DNA from: Streptomyces sp. NBC_01571
Lineage (GTDB): Bacteria > Actinomycetota > Actinomycetes > Streptomycetales > Streptomycetaceae
Length of the DNA: 64,000 bases
Direction: 5' to 3'
NCBI RefSeq assembly: GCF_026339875.1
Contig: NZ_JAPEPZ010000001.1
Coordinates: 6,634,001 to 6,698,000, forward strand
Shown: piece after piece, positions 57,803 to 64,000 of the stretch
Layout of the letters: every line of letters starts with the position of its first letter
Numbering within the stretch: position 1 is the stretch's first letter
The notes under the pieces: model-generated
The model's input: only the letters and a program-made list of their open reading frames with translations
Told to the model about the DNA's origin: nothing
Databases searched by the model: none
Program-made: the position numbers and the translations under genes

Positions 57803-59161
57803 TCAGTTCCCGAGCGTTCCGGGGGTCCCGAGCATTCCGGTCCACAGGTCGGGGAAGTCCGGCAGCGTCTTCGCCGTGGTCGCCACGTTCTCGATCTGCA
57901 CGCCCTCCACGGCCAGCCCGATGATCGCGCCGGCGGTGGCCATGCGGTGGTCGTCGTACGTGTGGAAGACGCCGCCGTGCAGCCTGCGCGGGCGGATGTG
58001 CAGCCCGTCGGCGGTCTCGGTGACGTCACCGCCGAGTTCGTTGATCTCCTTGGTGAGCGCGGCCAGCCGGTCCGTCTCGTGCAGCCGCAGGTGGGACACC
58101 CCGCGCAGGGTGGAGGGGGAGTCCGCGAGCGCGGCGACGGCCGCGATGCCCGGGGTCAGCTCGCCGACCTCGCCGAGGTCCACATCGATACCGTGGATCG
58201 CACCCGAACCGGTGAACTCCAGTCCCCTGTCGGTCAGTTCGCAGGATCCACCCATTTCGGTGAAGATCTCCCGCAGTCGGTCACCGGGCTGGGTGGTGCG
58301 AGCAGGCCAGTCGGGTACGACGACCGTGCCGCCCGTCACCAGGGCCGCCGCGAGGAACGGCTGCGCGTTCGACAGATCCGGCTCGATGATCAGGTCCCGG
58401 CCGAGCAGCGCGCCCGGGGTGACCCGCCAGACGTTGGGCTCGCCGCCGGACTCCGGGGTGTCCACCTGGGCGCCGACCGCGCGCAGCATGTCGACCGTCA
58501 TCCGGATGTGCGGCATGGAGGGGAGCGTCGAGCCGATGTGACGGACTTCGACACCCTGGTTGAAACGGGGGCCGGAGAGCAGCAGGGCCGAGACGAACTG
58601 CGACGAGGAGGACGCGTCGATCTCCACCGGGCCGCCGTCCAGGGCGCCCCCGCCGTGCACCGTCAGCGGCAGCGCGCCGCGGCCCTCGTCGTCGATGCGG
58701 GCGCCGAGCAGGCGCAGCGCGTCGATCACTCCGTTCAGCGGGCGCTCGTAGGACCGCGGGTCGCCGTCGAAACGGATGGGGCCGTCGGCGAGCGCGGCCA
58801 CCGGGGGCAGGAAGCGCATCACGGTGCCGGCGTTGCCGACGTCCACCGTGGCCGGGCCCCGCAGGCCCGAGGGGATGACCCGCCAGGCCTCGCCGGAGGC
58901 GTCCGGGCCGGCCGCGACCGTGGAACTGGACGCCACCGTCTCCTCGACACCGACCCCCATCGCGCGCAGCGCGCCCGCCATCAGCAGTGTGTCGCGGGAG
59001 CGCAGCGGGCGGCGCAGCCAGCCCGGCTCGGAGGCGAGTGCGGCGAGGACGAGAGCGCGGTTGGTGACCGACTTCGACCCGGGCACGTGGACCGTCGCGT
59101 CGACGGCTCCGCTCGCGTGCGGGGCGGGCCAGAGGGCGGTGTGGGCGGGGTTCGCGGTCAT
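57803..59161 (-). CDS. aroA: 3-phosphoshikimate 1-carboxyvinyltransferase (EPSP synthase)
   Basis: A 452-residue enzyme joining shikimate 3-phosphate and phosphoenolpyruvate in chorismate biosynthesis. Signatures: [39 protein letters not shown] (PEP-binding NAGT), and the C-terminal [21 protein letters not shown] and [14 protein letters not shown]. The length is typical for the family. The ATG is unambiguous. It is followed by rsgA. Confidence 0.95.
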   Translation of the reverse strand: MTANPAHTALWPAPHASGAVDATVHVPGSKSVTNRALVLAALASEPGWLRRPLRSRDTLLMAGALRAMGVGVEETVASSSTVAAGPDASGEAWRVIPSGLRGPATVDVGNAGTVMRFLPPVAALADGPIRFDGDPRSYERPLNGVIDALRLLGARIDDEGRGALPLTVHGGGALDGGPVEIDASSSSQFVSALLLSGPRFNQGVEVRHIGSTLPSMPHIRMTVDMLRAVGAQVDTPESGGEPNVWRVTPGALLGRDLIIEPDLSNAQPFLAAALVTGGTVVVPDWPARTTQPGDRLREIFTEMGGSCELTDRGLEFTGSGAIHGIDVDLGEVGELTPGIAAVAALADSPSTLRGVSHLRLHETDRLAALTKEINELGGDVTETADGLHIRPRRLHGGVFHTYDDHRMATAGAIIGLAVEGVQIENVATTAKTLPDFPDLWTGMLGTPGTLGN

Positions 59162-59281
59162 GGGCCCCACTTTAGTGGCTGGGGATGGGCGGAGATCTTG
59201 ATCAAAAGTGGCGGAACCTGAACGAAAACGCTCCGCTGGGTGGGGGGAGGGGAGGGGGAGCGTCGGGTGCGGGTGGGTGGG

Positions 59282-59318
59282 GGCTGGGCGCGCAGTTCCC
59301 CGCGCCCCTTTCGGGGCG
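59282..59318. repeat. Abundant Streptomyces intergenic hairpin repeat
   Basis: ggctgggcgcgcagttcccc, then gcgcccctttcggggc, a sequence dispersed in many Streptomyces intergenic regions and able to form ggggcg-type hairpins. Related words recur at about 59349-59361 (ccttcggggcgtg). The rest of 59162-59420 shows nothing else. Confidence 0.65.
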
Positions 59319-59420
59319 TGGGTGCCTGGGTCGGCTGCGTGCTTCCCGTGTTGCCTTCGGGGCGTGGGTGGGCGCGGGGGGACCGGCGGGCGCCCCCCCG
59401 CGTTCCCTTCGGGGCCGGGG

Positions 59421-60143
59421 TCAGAGTGGGAGGAGCCAGTGGGCGCCGCCGAGGAGGGAGCACAGGGACACCGCGTGGAAGAGGAAGAGCCATACGCCGG
59501 CCGGTACGTGGGTGAGGCGGGAGAGCTGGTCGGCGTCCGAGTCGCGGGCGCCGCCGCGGCGGCGCTTGGCCTGGAGCTCGAAAGCCGGCCGGACACCGCC
59601 GAGCAGCAGGAACCACACCACGGCGTACGCGAACGCCGCCTGCACCTGGGGCCCGGCGAGCCAGGACACCATCACGAACAGACCGCCGGTGAGGACCACG
59701 GTGAGCATGCCGTACGCGTTGCGGATCATCACCAGCATGGCCACCAGCAGAGCCGTGGCCAGCCACAGCAGCAGCGTGATGCGGCCCGCGCCGAGCAGCG
59801 CGGCGCCGCCGAGACCGAGCAGCGGAGGGGCGGTGTAGCCCGCGGCGGCGGTGAGGATCATGCCGAGGCCGGTGGGCTTGCCGCGGCTGACGGTGAGGCC
59901 GCTGGTGTCGGAGTGCAGCCTGATCCCGCTGAGGCTCCGCCCGGTGAGCAGGGCGACCAGCCCGTGGCCGCCCTCGTGCGCGATGGTGATGGTGTTGCGG
60001 GAGACGCGCCAGACGCCGGGCGGGACGATCACGGCGAGGGCCGCCACCAGGGTGGCTATCACCACCCACAGGTCGGGGTCCGGCTGGGTGCCGGAGACCT
60101 GGTCCCAGAGCGAGGCCAGCGAGGTGGATGCGGTGCTGTCCAT
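59421..60143 (-). CDS. M50-family membrane zinc metallopeptidase
   Basis: A 240-residue protein with the zinc motif [16 protein letters not shown] (HExxH) within an otherwise membrane-spanning chain of about six helices ([20 protein letters not shown], then [19 protein letters not shown]). It is the compact M50B type, lacking the PDZ of large site-2 proteases. ATG at 60143 is chosen; the frame extends to 60191. It is divergent from the SRAP gene. Substrate unknown. Confidence 0.85.
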   Translation of the reverse strand: MDSTASTSLASLWDQVSGTQPDPDLWVVIATLVAALAVIVPPGVWRVSRNTITIAHEGGHGLVALLTGRSLSGIRLHSDTSGLTVSRGKPTGLGMILTAAAGYTAPPLLGLGGAALLGAGRITLLLWLATALLVAMLVMIRNAYGMLTVVLTGGLFVMVSWLAGPQVQAAFAYAVVWFLLLGGVRPAFELQAKRRRGGARDSDADQLSRLTHVPAGVWLFLFHAVSLCSLLGGAHWLLPL

Positions 60144-60193
60144 TGTCTGCGGTGGCTCCCTCAGGTGTCGCGGAATCTGGCAGTGTGGCACGT

Positions 60194-61008
60194 ATGTGCG
60201 GACGGTATGCAGCGAGTCGTGGGCCCGAGGATCTCGCAGGAGTCTTCGAGGTCGAGAAGTGGGAGCCGGAGGAGGCCCTGGCTCCCGACTACAACGTGGC
60301 CCCGACGAAGGAGGTCTACGCCGTCCTGGACCGCCCTCTGAAGGACGCCGCCAGCCCGAGGCCGGTTCGCCAGCTGCGCAGACTCAAGTGGGGACTCGTC
60401 CCGTCCTGGGCCAAGACACCCGAGGGCGGCGCCCGGATGATCAACGCGCGGGCGGAGACCGTGCACGAGAAGCCCTCGTACCGCCGTGCCTTCGCGACCC
60501 GGCGCTGCATCGTGCCCGCCGACGGCTACTACGAGTGGGTCACCGGGGCCGCCGAACGCGGCCTGGAGGTCGAGGGCAGGAAGAAGCGGCCGCGCAAACA
60601 GCCGTACTTCGTGCTCCCCGCCGACGGCTCGGTCTTCGCGATGGCCGGGCTGTACGAGTTCTGGCGGGACCGGACGCTCCCCGATGAGCACCCGTTGGCC
60701 TGGTGGGCGACCTGCTCCGTCATCACCACCGAGGCCGAGACGGACCCGCTCGCGGAAGGCCCGGCCGAGGGCCCGCGGACCCTGGCCGACATCCACCCCC
60801 GGATGCCCCTGATGCTCACCCAGGACCGCTGGGACGCCTGGCTCGACCCGGCCCGTACCGACGTCGACGAACTGCGCGCGCGCTCGCCCCGCCGCCCACG
60901 GGGCTGATGCGCGCCTACCCCGTCTCCACCGCGGTCAGCAGCGTCCGCAACAACGGCCCGGAGCTGCTGAAGGAGCTGGAGGGGCCCGAAGAGGGCACAC
61001 TGTTCTGA
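60194..61008 (+). pseudogene. SOS-response-associated peptidase (SRAP/YedK) with a frameshift
   Basis: The first 237 codons encode a normal SRAP protein: the catalytic Cys2 in MCGRYAAS, Asn in INARAETVHEKPSYR, Glu in YYEWVTG and His in DIHPRMPLM. The frame ends prematurely at 60907. Continuing in the +2 frame gives the expected C-terminus (PPPTGLMRAYPVSTAVSSVR, ending GPEEGTLF, stop 61006-61008). The shift lies in a run of five GC dinucleotides (60874-60883); one GC fewer would restore the frame. SRAP proteins crosslink to and shield abasic sites in single-stranded DNA. All catalytic residues precede the break. It could be a sequencing error, a real mutation or a slippage switch. Confidence 0.82.
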
Positions 61009-61048
61009 CGTGACGGACTCTGACGTGACGGGCTCTGACATGACGGAC
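61004..61048 (+). repeat. Three 15-bp tandem repeats at the SRAP/hydrolase junction
   Basis: tctgacgtgacggac (61004-61018), tctgacgtgacgggc (61019-61033) and tctgacatgacggac (61034-61048). The first contains the SRAP stop TGA and a GTG start; the third contains ATG at 61040. They give the hydrolase alternative starts. Confidence 0.8.
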
Positions 61049-61678
61049 GATGTGACACAGGTCGTCGAGACGGATGCCGGAACCGCCCGCCTCACCTGGC
61101 ATCGCGCGCAGCGGGCACGGCTCGTGCTCGCCGTGAGCCACGGAGCGGGCGGCGGCACCGAGGCCCGGGACCTGCGGGCGCTGGCGCGGGTGCTGCCCGC
61201 CCACGGGGTGAGCGTCGCGCTCGTCGAGCAGCCCTGGCGGGTGGCCGGGAAGAAACTGGCGCCCGCGCCGAAGACGCTGGACGCGGGATGGCGGGGCCTG
61301 TGGCCCGCGGTCGCGAAGTCCGGGCTCCCCGTGATCGCGGGCGGGCGCAGCGCCGGAGCCCGCGTCGCCTGCCGCACGGCGACGGAACTCGGCGCCGCCG
61401 CCGTCCTCGCGCTCAGCTTCCCGCTGCATCCGCCGGGCCGGCCCGAGAAGTCCCGCGCCGGGGAACTCCTCGGCTCCGGGGTGCCCACCCTCGTCGTCCA
61501 GGGCGGCAATGACCCCTTCGGGAAGCCGGAGGAGTTCCCGGAGGGCTCGTACGAACTGGTCGAGGTGCCGTACGGCGATCATGGCTTCGCGGTACCCCGA
61601 CGGGCGCCGCTCGACCAGGATGAGGCCGTGAGGATAGTCACCGACGGCGTCGTGCGATGGAGCGCGGCACTGCCGTAG
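61010..61678 (+). CDS. Alpha/beta hydrolase-family protein
   Basis: A 222-residue protein with an alpha/beta hydrolase fold: [20 protein letters not shown] (oxyanion loop), the nucleophile elbow [26 protein letters not shown] with the acid, and a His in [14 protein letters not shown]. It resembles the KANL3/dienelactone-hydrolase-like group. The start is uncertain because three repeated GTG/ATG codons lie at 61010, 61025 and 61040; ATG at 61040 is also credible. It abuts the restored SRAP stop. Substrate unknown. Confidence 0.82.
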   Translation: MTDSDVTGSDMTDDVTQVVETDAGTARLTWHRAQRARLVLAVSHGAGGGTEARDLRALARVLPAHGVSVALVEQPWRVAGKKLAPAPKTLDAGWRGLWPAVAKSGLPVIAGGRSAGARVACRTATELGAAAVLALSFPLHPPGRPEKSRAGELLGSGVPTLVVQGGNDPFGKPEEFPEGSYELVEVPYGDHGFAVPRRAPLDQDEAVRIVTDGVVRWSAALP

Positions 61679-61728
61679 GCGGGCCGTCACCGGCGTGGGG
61701 GTGGAGCGCGTCACTCACGAGAACACTG

Positions 61729-61754
61729 GGAATGTCGCGCGGCGGTCGGCTGTT
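61729..61754 (+). promoter_or_regulatory. SigmaR-type promoter upstream of sigR
   Basis: GGAAT (61729-61733) and GTT (61752-61754) with an 18-bp spacer match the sigmaR consensus GGAAT-N18-GTT. In Streptomyces this is sigRp2, through which sigmaR amplifies its own expression on thiol oxidation. It would transcribe the extended reading frame from 61813. Confidence 0.85.
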
Positions 61755-61812
61755 GTGCCGAGCAGGAAGCACGGACCGTGCTGAACCGTTCGAACGAGAG
61801 GAAGTCCGCCGC

Positions 61813-61974
61813 ATGGGTTCGACCATCTGCCCGAGCCGCAGCAGCGCTGAGCTGGACTGGACGGTGCTGCACGCGTCGAAGGCCGCCCCCGTTCGGGCGG
61901 CGGCGGGTGTGGATGTTCGTCTATCCTCCGATTCGAGTGGGACCGGTTTCGGTTCCACCACATCGCTGGAGGAG
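61813..61974 (+). other. N-terminal extension giving the sigmaR-prime isoform
   Basis: ATG at 61813 follows GAGAGGAAG (spacing 8) and is in frame with sigR, adding 54 codons ([20 protein letters not shown] onward). In Streptomyces an oxidation-induced, short-lived sigmaR isoform with about 55 extra residues is made from the autoregulated transcript; this layout matches it. Confidence 0.75.
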
Positions 61975-62658
61975 GTGGGTCCGGTCACTGGGACCGACGC
62001 AGGGACCGAACACGGCCAGGCGGAGCAGCCCGAGGGCCAGGGCACGGGTGCGGAATCGACCGCCGAGCGCACCGCGCGCTTCGAGCGGGACGCGCTCGAA
62101 TTCCTCGACCAGATGTACTCGGCCGCCCTGCGCATGACGCGGAACCCGGCCGACGCCGAGGACCTGGTGCAGGAGACGTACGCGAAGGCGTACGCGTCCT
62201 TCCACCAGTTCCGTGAAGGCACCAACCTGAAGGCTTGGCTCTACCGCATCCTCACCAACACCTTCATCAACTCGTACCGCAAGAAGCAGCGTGAACCCCA
62301 GCGCAGCGCGGCCGAGGAGATCGAGGACTGGCAGCTCGCGCGTGCCGAGTCGCACATGTCGACCGGTCTGCGGTCGGCCGAGTCGCAGGCGCTCGACCAC
62401 CTGCCCGACTCGGACGTCAAGGAAGCGCTGCAGGCGATTCCCGAGGAATTCCGCATCGCCGTCTATCTCGCGGACGTCGAGGGCTTTGCGTACAAGGAGA
62501 TCGCGGACATCATGGGGACACCCATCGGCACGGTGATGTCCCGGCTGCACCGGGGCCGTCGTCAACTGCGCGGCATGCTCGAGGACTACGCCCGTGACCG
62601 TGGCCTGGTCCCGGCCGGCGCCGGAGAGTCGAACGAAGCGAAAGGCTCGGGCTCATGA
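61975..62658 (+). CDS. sigR: Thiol-oxidative-stress sigma factor SigR
   Basis: A 227-residue ECF sigma factor from GTG 61975 (281 residues from ATG 61813). Region 2: [20 protein letters not shown], then [16 protein letters not shown]. Region 4: [20 protein letters not shown], then [20 protein letters not shown]. It directs transcription of thioredoxin, mycothiol and other thiol-homeostasis genes when RsrA is oxidised. It overlaps rsrA by ATGA, so sigma and anti-sigma are co-translated. The SigR length and extension agree with the S. coelicolor protein. Confidence 0.94.
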   Translation: MGPVTGTDAGTEHGQAEQPEGQGTGAESTAERTARFERDALEFLDQMYSAALRMTRNPADAEDLVQETYAKAYASFHQFREGTNLKAWLYRILTNTFINSYRKKQREPQRSAAEEIEDWQLARAESHMSTGLRSAESQALDHLPDSDVKEALQAIPEEFRIAVYLADVEGFAYKEIADIMGTPIGTVMSRLHRGRRQLRGMLEDYARDRGLVPAGAGESNEAKGSGS

Positions 62659-62957
62659 GCTGCGGAGAGCCGCACGAGACGGATTGCAGTGAGGTACTCG
62701 ATCATCTTTACGAGTTCCTCGACCATGAGATGCCGGACGCGGACTGCACCAAGTTCGAGGTGCACTTCGAGGAGTGCTCTCCGTGTCTCGAGAAGTACGG
62801 CCTGGAGCAGGCCGTGAAGAAGCTGGTCAAGCGGTGCTGCGGGCAGGACGACGTGCCGACCGACCTGCGGGCGAAGGTGATGGGCCGGATCGACCTGATC
62901 CGCTCCGGACAGACGGTGCCGGAGCACGACGTCAGCGCGACACCGCAGGAATCCTGA
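62655..62957 (+). CDS. rsrA: Redox-sensing zinc anti-sigma factor RsrA
   Basis: A 100-residue ZAS-family protein. The redox/zinc motif is intact: Cys11 in [15 protein letters not shown], then His and Cys in [16 protein letters not shown] (H-x3-C-x2-C). It holds sigmaR inactive; oxidation forms a disulfide between Cys11 and a zinc-site cysteine, expelling zinc and releasing sigmaR. Translationally coupled to sigR. The TGA lies in the first unit of a small tandem repeat (atcctgaacctc at 62951, 62967 and 62983). Confidence 0.95.
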   Translation: MSCGEPHETDCSEVLDHLYEFLDHEMPDADCTKFEVHFEECSPCLEKYGLEQAVKKLVKRCCGQDDVPTDLRAKVMGRIDLIRSGQTVPEHDVSATPQES

Positions 62958-62994
62958 ACCTCCGGGATCCTGAACCTCGGGGATCCTGAACCTC
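62951..62994 (+). repeat. Three 16-bp-spaced repeats at the rsrA stop codon
   Basis: atcctgaacctc occurs at 62951, 62967 and 62983. The first contains the rsrA TGA (62955-62957). Confidence 0.75.
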
Positions 62995-63070
62995 CAGCGG
63001 CGGTGCCCCTGGGTGTCCAGACCCCGGGTGTCCGACCCGGGGAAATCGTCCGGTTATCACCCGAACGTGC

Positions 63071-63099
63071 GAATCCGCGGGCTTCGAGCCCGCGGATTC
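63071..63099. terminator. Terminator after sigR-rsrA
   Basis: GAATCCGCGGGC (63071-63082) pairs with GCCCGCGGATTC (63088-63099), loop TTCGA. Confidence 0.8.
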
Positions 63100-63170
63100 G
63101 GCCGTTGCCGCCCCCGCCCCCACGCCGCGCCCCTAGGCTCCGGAACCTGAGCGGGGGAGGGGACGCGGAG

Positions 63171-64000
63171 ATGGGGACGATTCCGGCAGGGGCCCGGGTG
63201 TACGTGGCCTGTGTCGTCCTCGCCGCCCTCGCCTGCCTCGCCCCCCTTCCCGCCGTTCCCACCTCCTGGTGGATCGTCGCCCTGCTCGCCGCGCTGTACG
63301 CGGGATGCGAGCGGATCACCCTGCCGCACGGCCCCAGAGGACCCGCCGCCCGTGCCGCCGAGCGACGCGCGCCGCAGGGCCTGGGCGCCTTCCTCCCCGT
63401 GCTGCTCGCCGGCGCCTTTCTGCTGCCGCCGGCCGCCGCCGCGCTCGTCGCGCTGCCGGGCGCGCTGCTCGCCCGGGTGGAGCAGCGCCCGCGCGGACTC
63501 CGCCGGACCTGGCGCGCGGCCCAGCTCGCCGTCGCCGTCTGGGCGGCCTCCCGGGTGCACTGGGCGCTGGACGGCGGGGACGCGGTCGTCGCACCCCGCT
63601 TCCCGTACACGCTCGTCCCCGCCGGGGCCGCGGTGCTCACTTTCTGTCTGGTGCTGACCGTCCTCGACGGCGGGATCCTGGCCCTGGCCGAACGGGTTCC
63701 GGTGCGCGGCGCCTGGCGCGGTCTCTTCTCCCGCTCCCTCGCCTCCGTCGCCGTGCACGGACTCGCCGGACTGATGATGGCGGTCCTGTGGCGCAGCCCG
63801 TACGGGCCGGTCGCCGCGCTGCTCGTGCTGCTGCCGATGTACGTCTCGTGCTGGGTGTTCGCCCAGTACCACCGGGAGCGGGCCGCCCACCAGGCCACCA
63901 TCCGGGCTCTGGTGCAGGCCGTCGACATCAAGGACGAGTACACCCGCGGACACAGCGAGCGGGTCGGACAGGCCTCCATGATGATCGCGCGCGAACTCGG
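63171..64000 (+). CDS. Membrane protein with a C-terminal HD phosphohydrolase domain (runs off the window)
   Basis: The frame is open from ATG 63171 to the window end (276 codons). The ATG follows gcgggggaggggacgcgg. Residues 1-240 form several transmembrane helices (VYVACVVLAALACLAPLPAV, then VLTFCLVLTVLDGGILALAE and MMAVLWRSPYGPVAALLVLL). An HD-GYP-like domain begins at about 245 (IRALVQAVDIKDEYTRGHSE, then RVGQASMMIARELG), where H and R of DxYTxxHSxRV are the start of the metal site. It is probably a membrane-bound phosphodiesterase/phosphatase. The catalytic end lies beyond the window. Confidence 0.85.
   Translation, partial: MGTIPAGARVYVACVVLAALACLAPLPAVPTSWWIVALLAALYAGCERITLPHGPRGPAARAAERRAPQGLGAFLPVLLAGAFLLPPAAAALVALPGALLARVEQRPRGLRRTWRAAQLAVAVWAASRVHWALDGGDAVVAPRFPYTLVPAGAAVLTFCLVLTVLDGGILALAERVPVRGAWRGLFSRSLASVAVHGLAGLMMAVLWRSPYGPVAALLVLLPMYVSCWVFAQYHRERAAHQATIRALVQAVDIKDEYTRGHSERVGQASMMIAREL

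Overview
The window is high-GC actinobacterial DNA, almost certainly Streptomyces. The evidence is the GC-rich third positions, GTG starts, an adnAB motor-nuclease pair, a WhiB7/WblC gene with an AT-hook, a sigR-rsrA redox pair, a mycoredoxin, and intergenic repeats typical of that genus. Gene order from moeZ to sigR-rsrA looks like conserved core chromosome.

Region 1 (1-10232): the 3' end of moeZ, then an integrated element of about 9.7 kb. A 13-bp direct repeat that includes the moeZ stop codon (519-531 and 10220-10232) bounds it. The element carries a small DUF6953-like protein, 1.2 kb of repeat-rich non-coding DNA, a GntR-Nudix fusion, a convergent XRE/TPR regulator, and a translationally coupled operon (sigma-like factor, 46-aa protein, HNH endonuclease, replication ATPase). 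An excisionase-like protein and a tyrosine integrase follow. Palindromic operators precede both the GntR-Nudix gene and the sigma-like operon, which suggests a self-contained lysogeny-like switch. No conjugation (TraB/FtsK) or virion gene is present, so its means of transfer is unknown. This is the most novel part of the window.

Region 2 (10.3-28.5 kb): two paralogous secreted lipoprotein alpha/beta hydrolases, a kinase-like/flippase membrane fusion, an alkyltransferase-like DNA repair protein, AdnA and AdnB (double-strand-break resection), an M20 dipeptidase, NudC, a DppA-like M55 peptidase and a mycoredoxin.

Region 3 (28.7-48.6 kb): uvrD2; whiB7/wblC with its promoter, upstream ORF and attenuator; small conserved proteins; a ThiF-like/ABC1-kinase pair; a YgjP-like metallopeptidase; a TerD-AIM24 fusion followed by two AIM24 genes; a Nudix/zinc-metalloprotease pair; an SDR/epimerase; moaE; a PDZ-Lon-like protease; a PPA1309-type protein; and a UPF0182 membrane protein.

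Region 4 (48.6-64 kb): two identical initiator tRNA genes flanking a Sel1-repeat protein and a tandem-repeat tract; catR/katA with an operator-promoter overlap; a CBS protein; hisN; a TetR regulator; an SMR exporter; rsgA; aroA; an M50 peptidase; a frameshifted SRAP gene; an alpha/beta hydrolase; sigR-rsrA with a sigmaR-type promoter; and the start of a membrane HD-domain protein. Much of the core content concerns redox, DNA-repair and antibiotic-stress responses.
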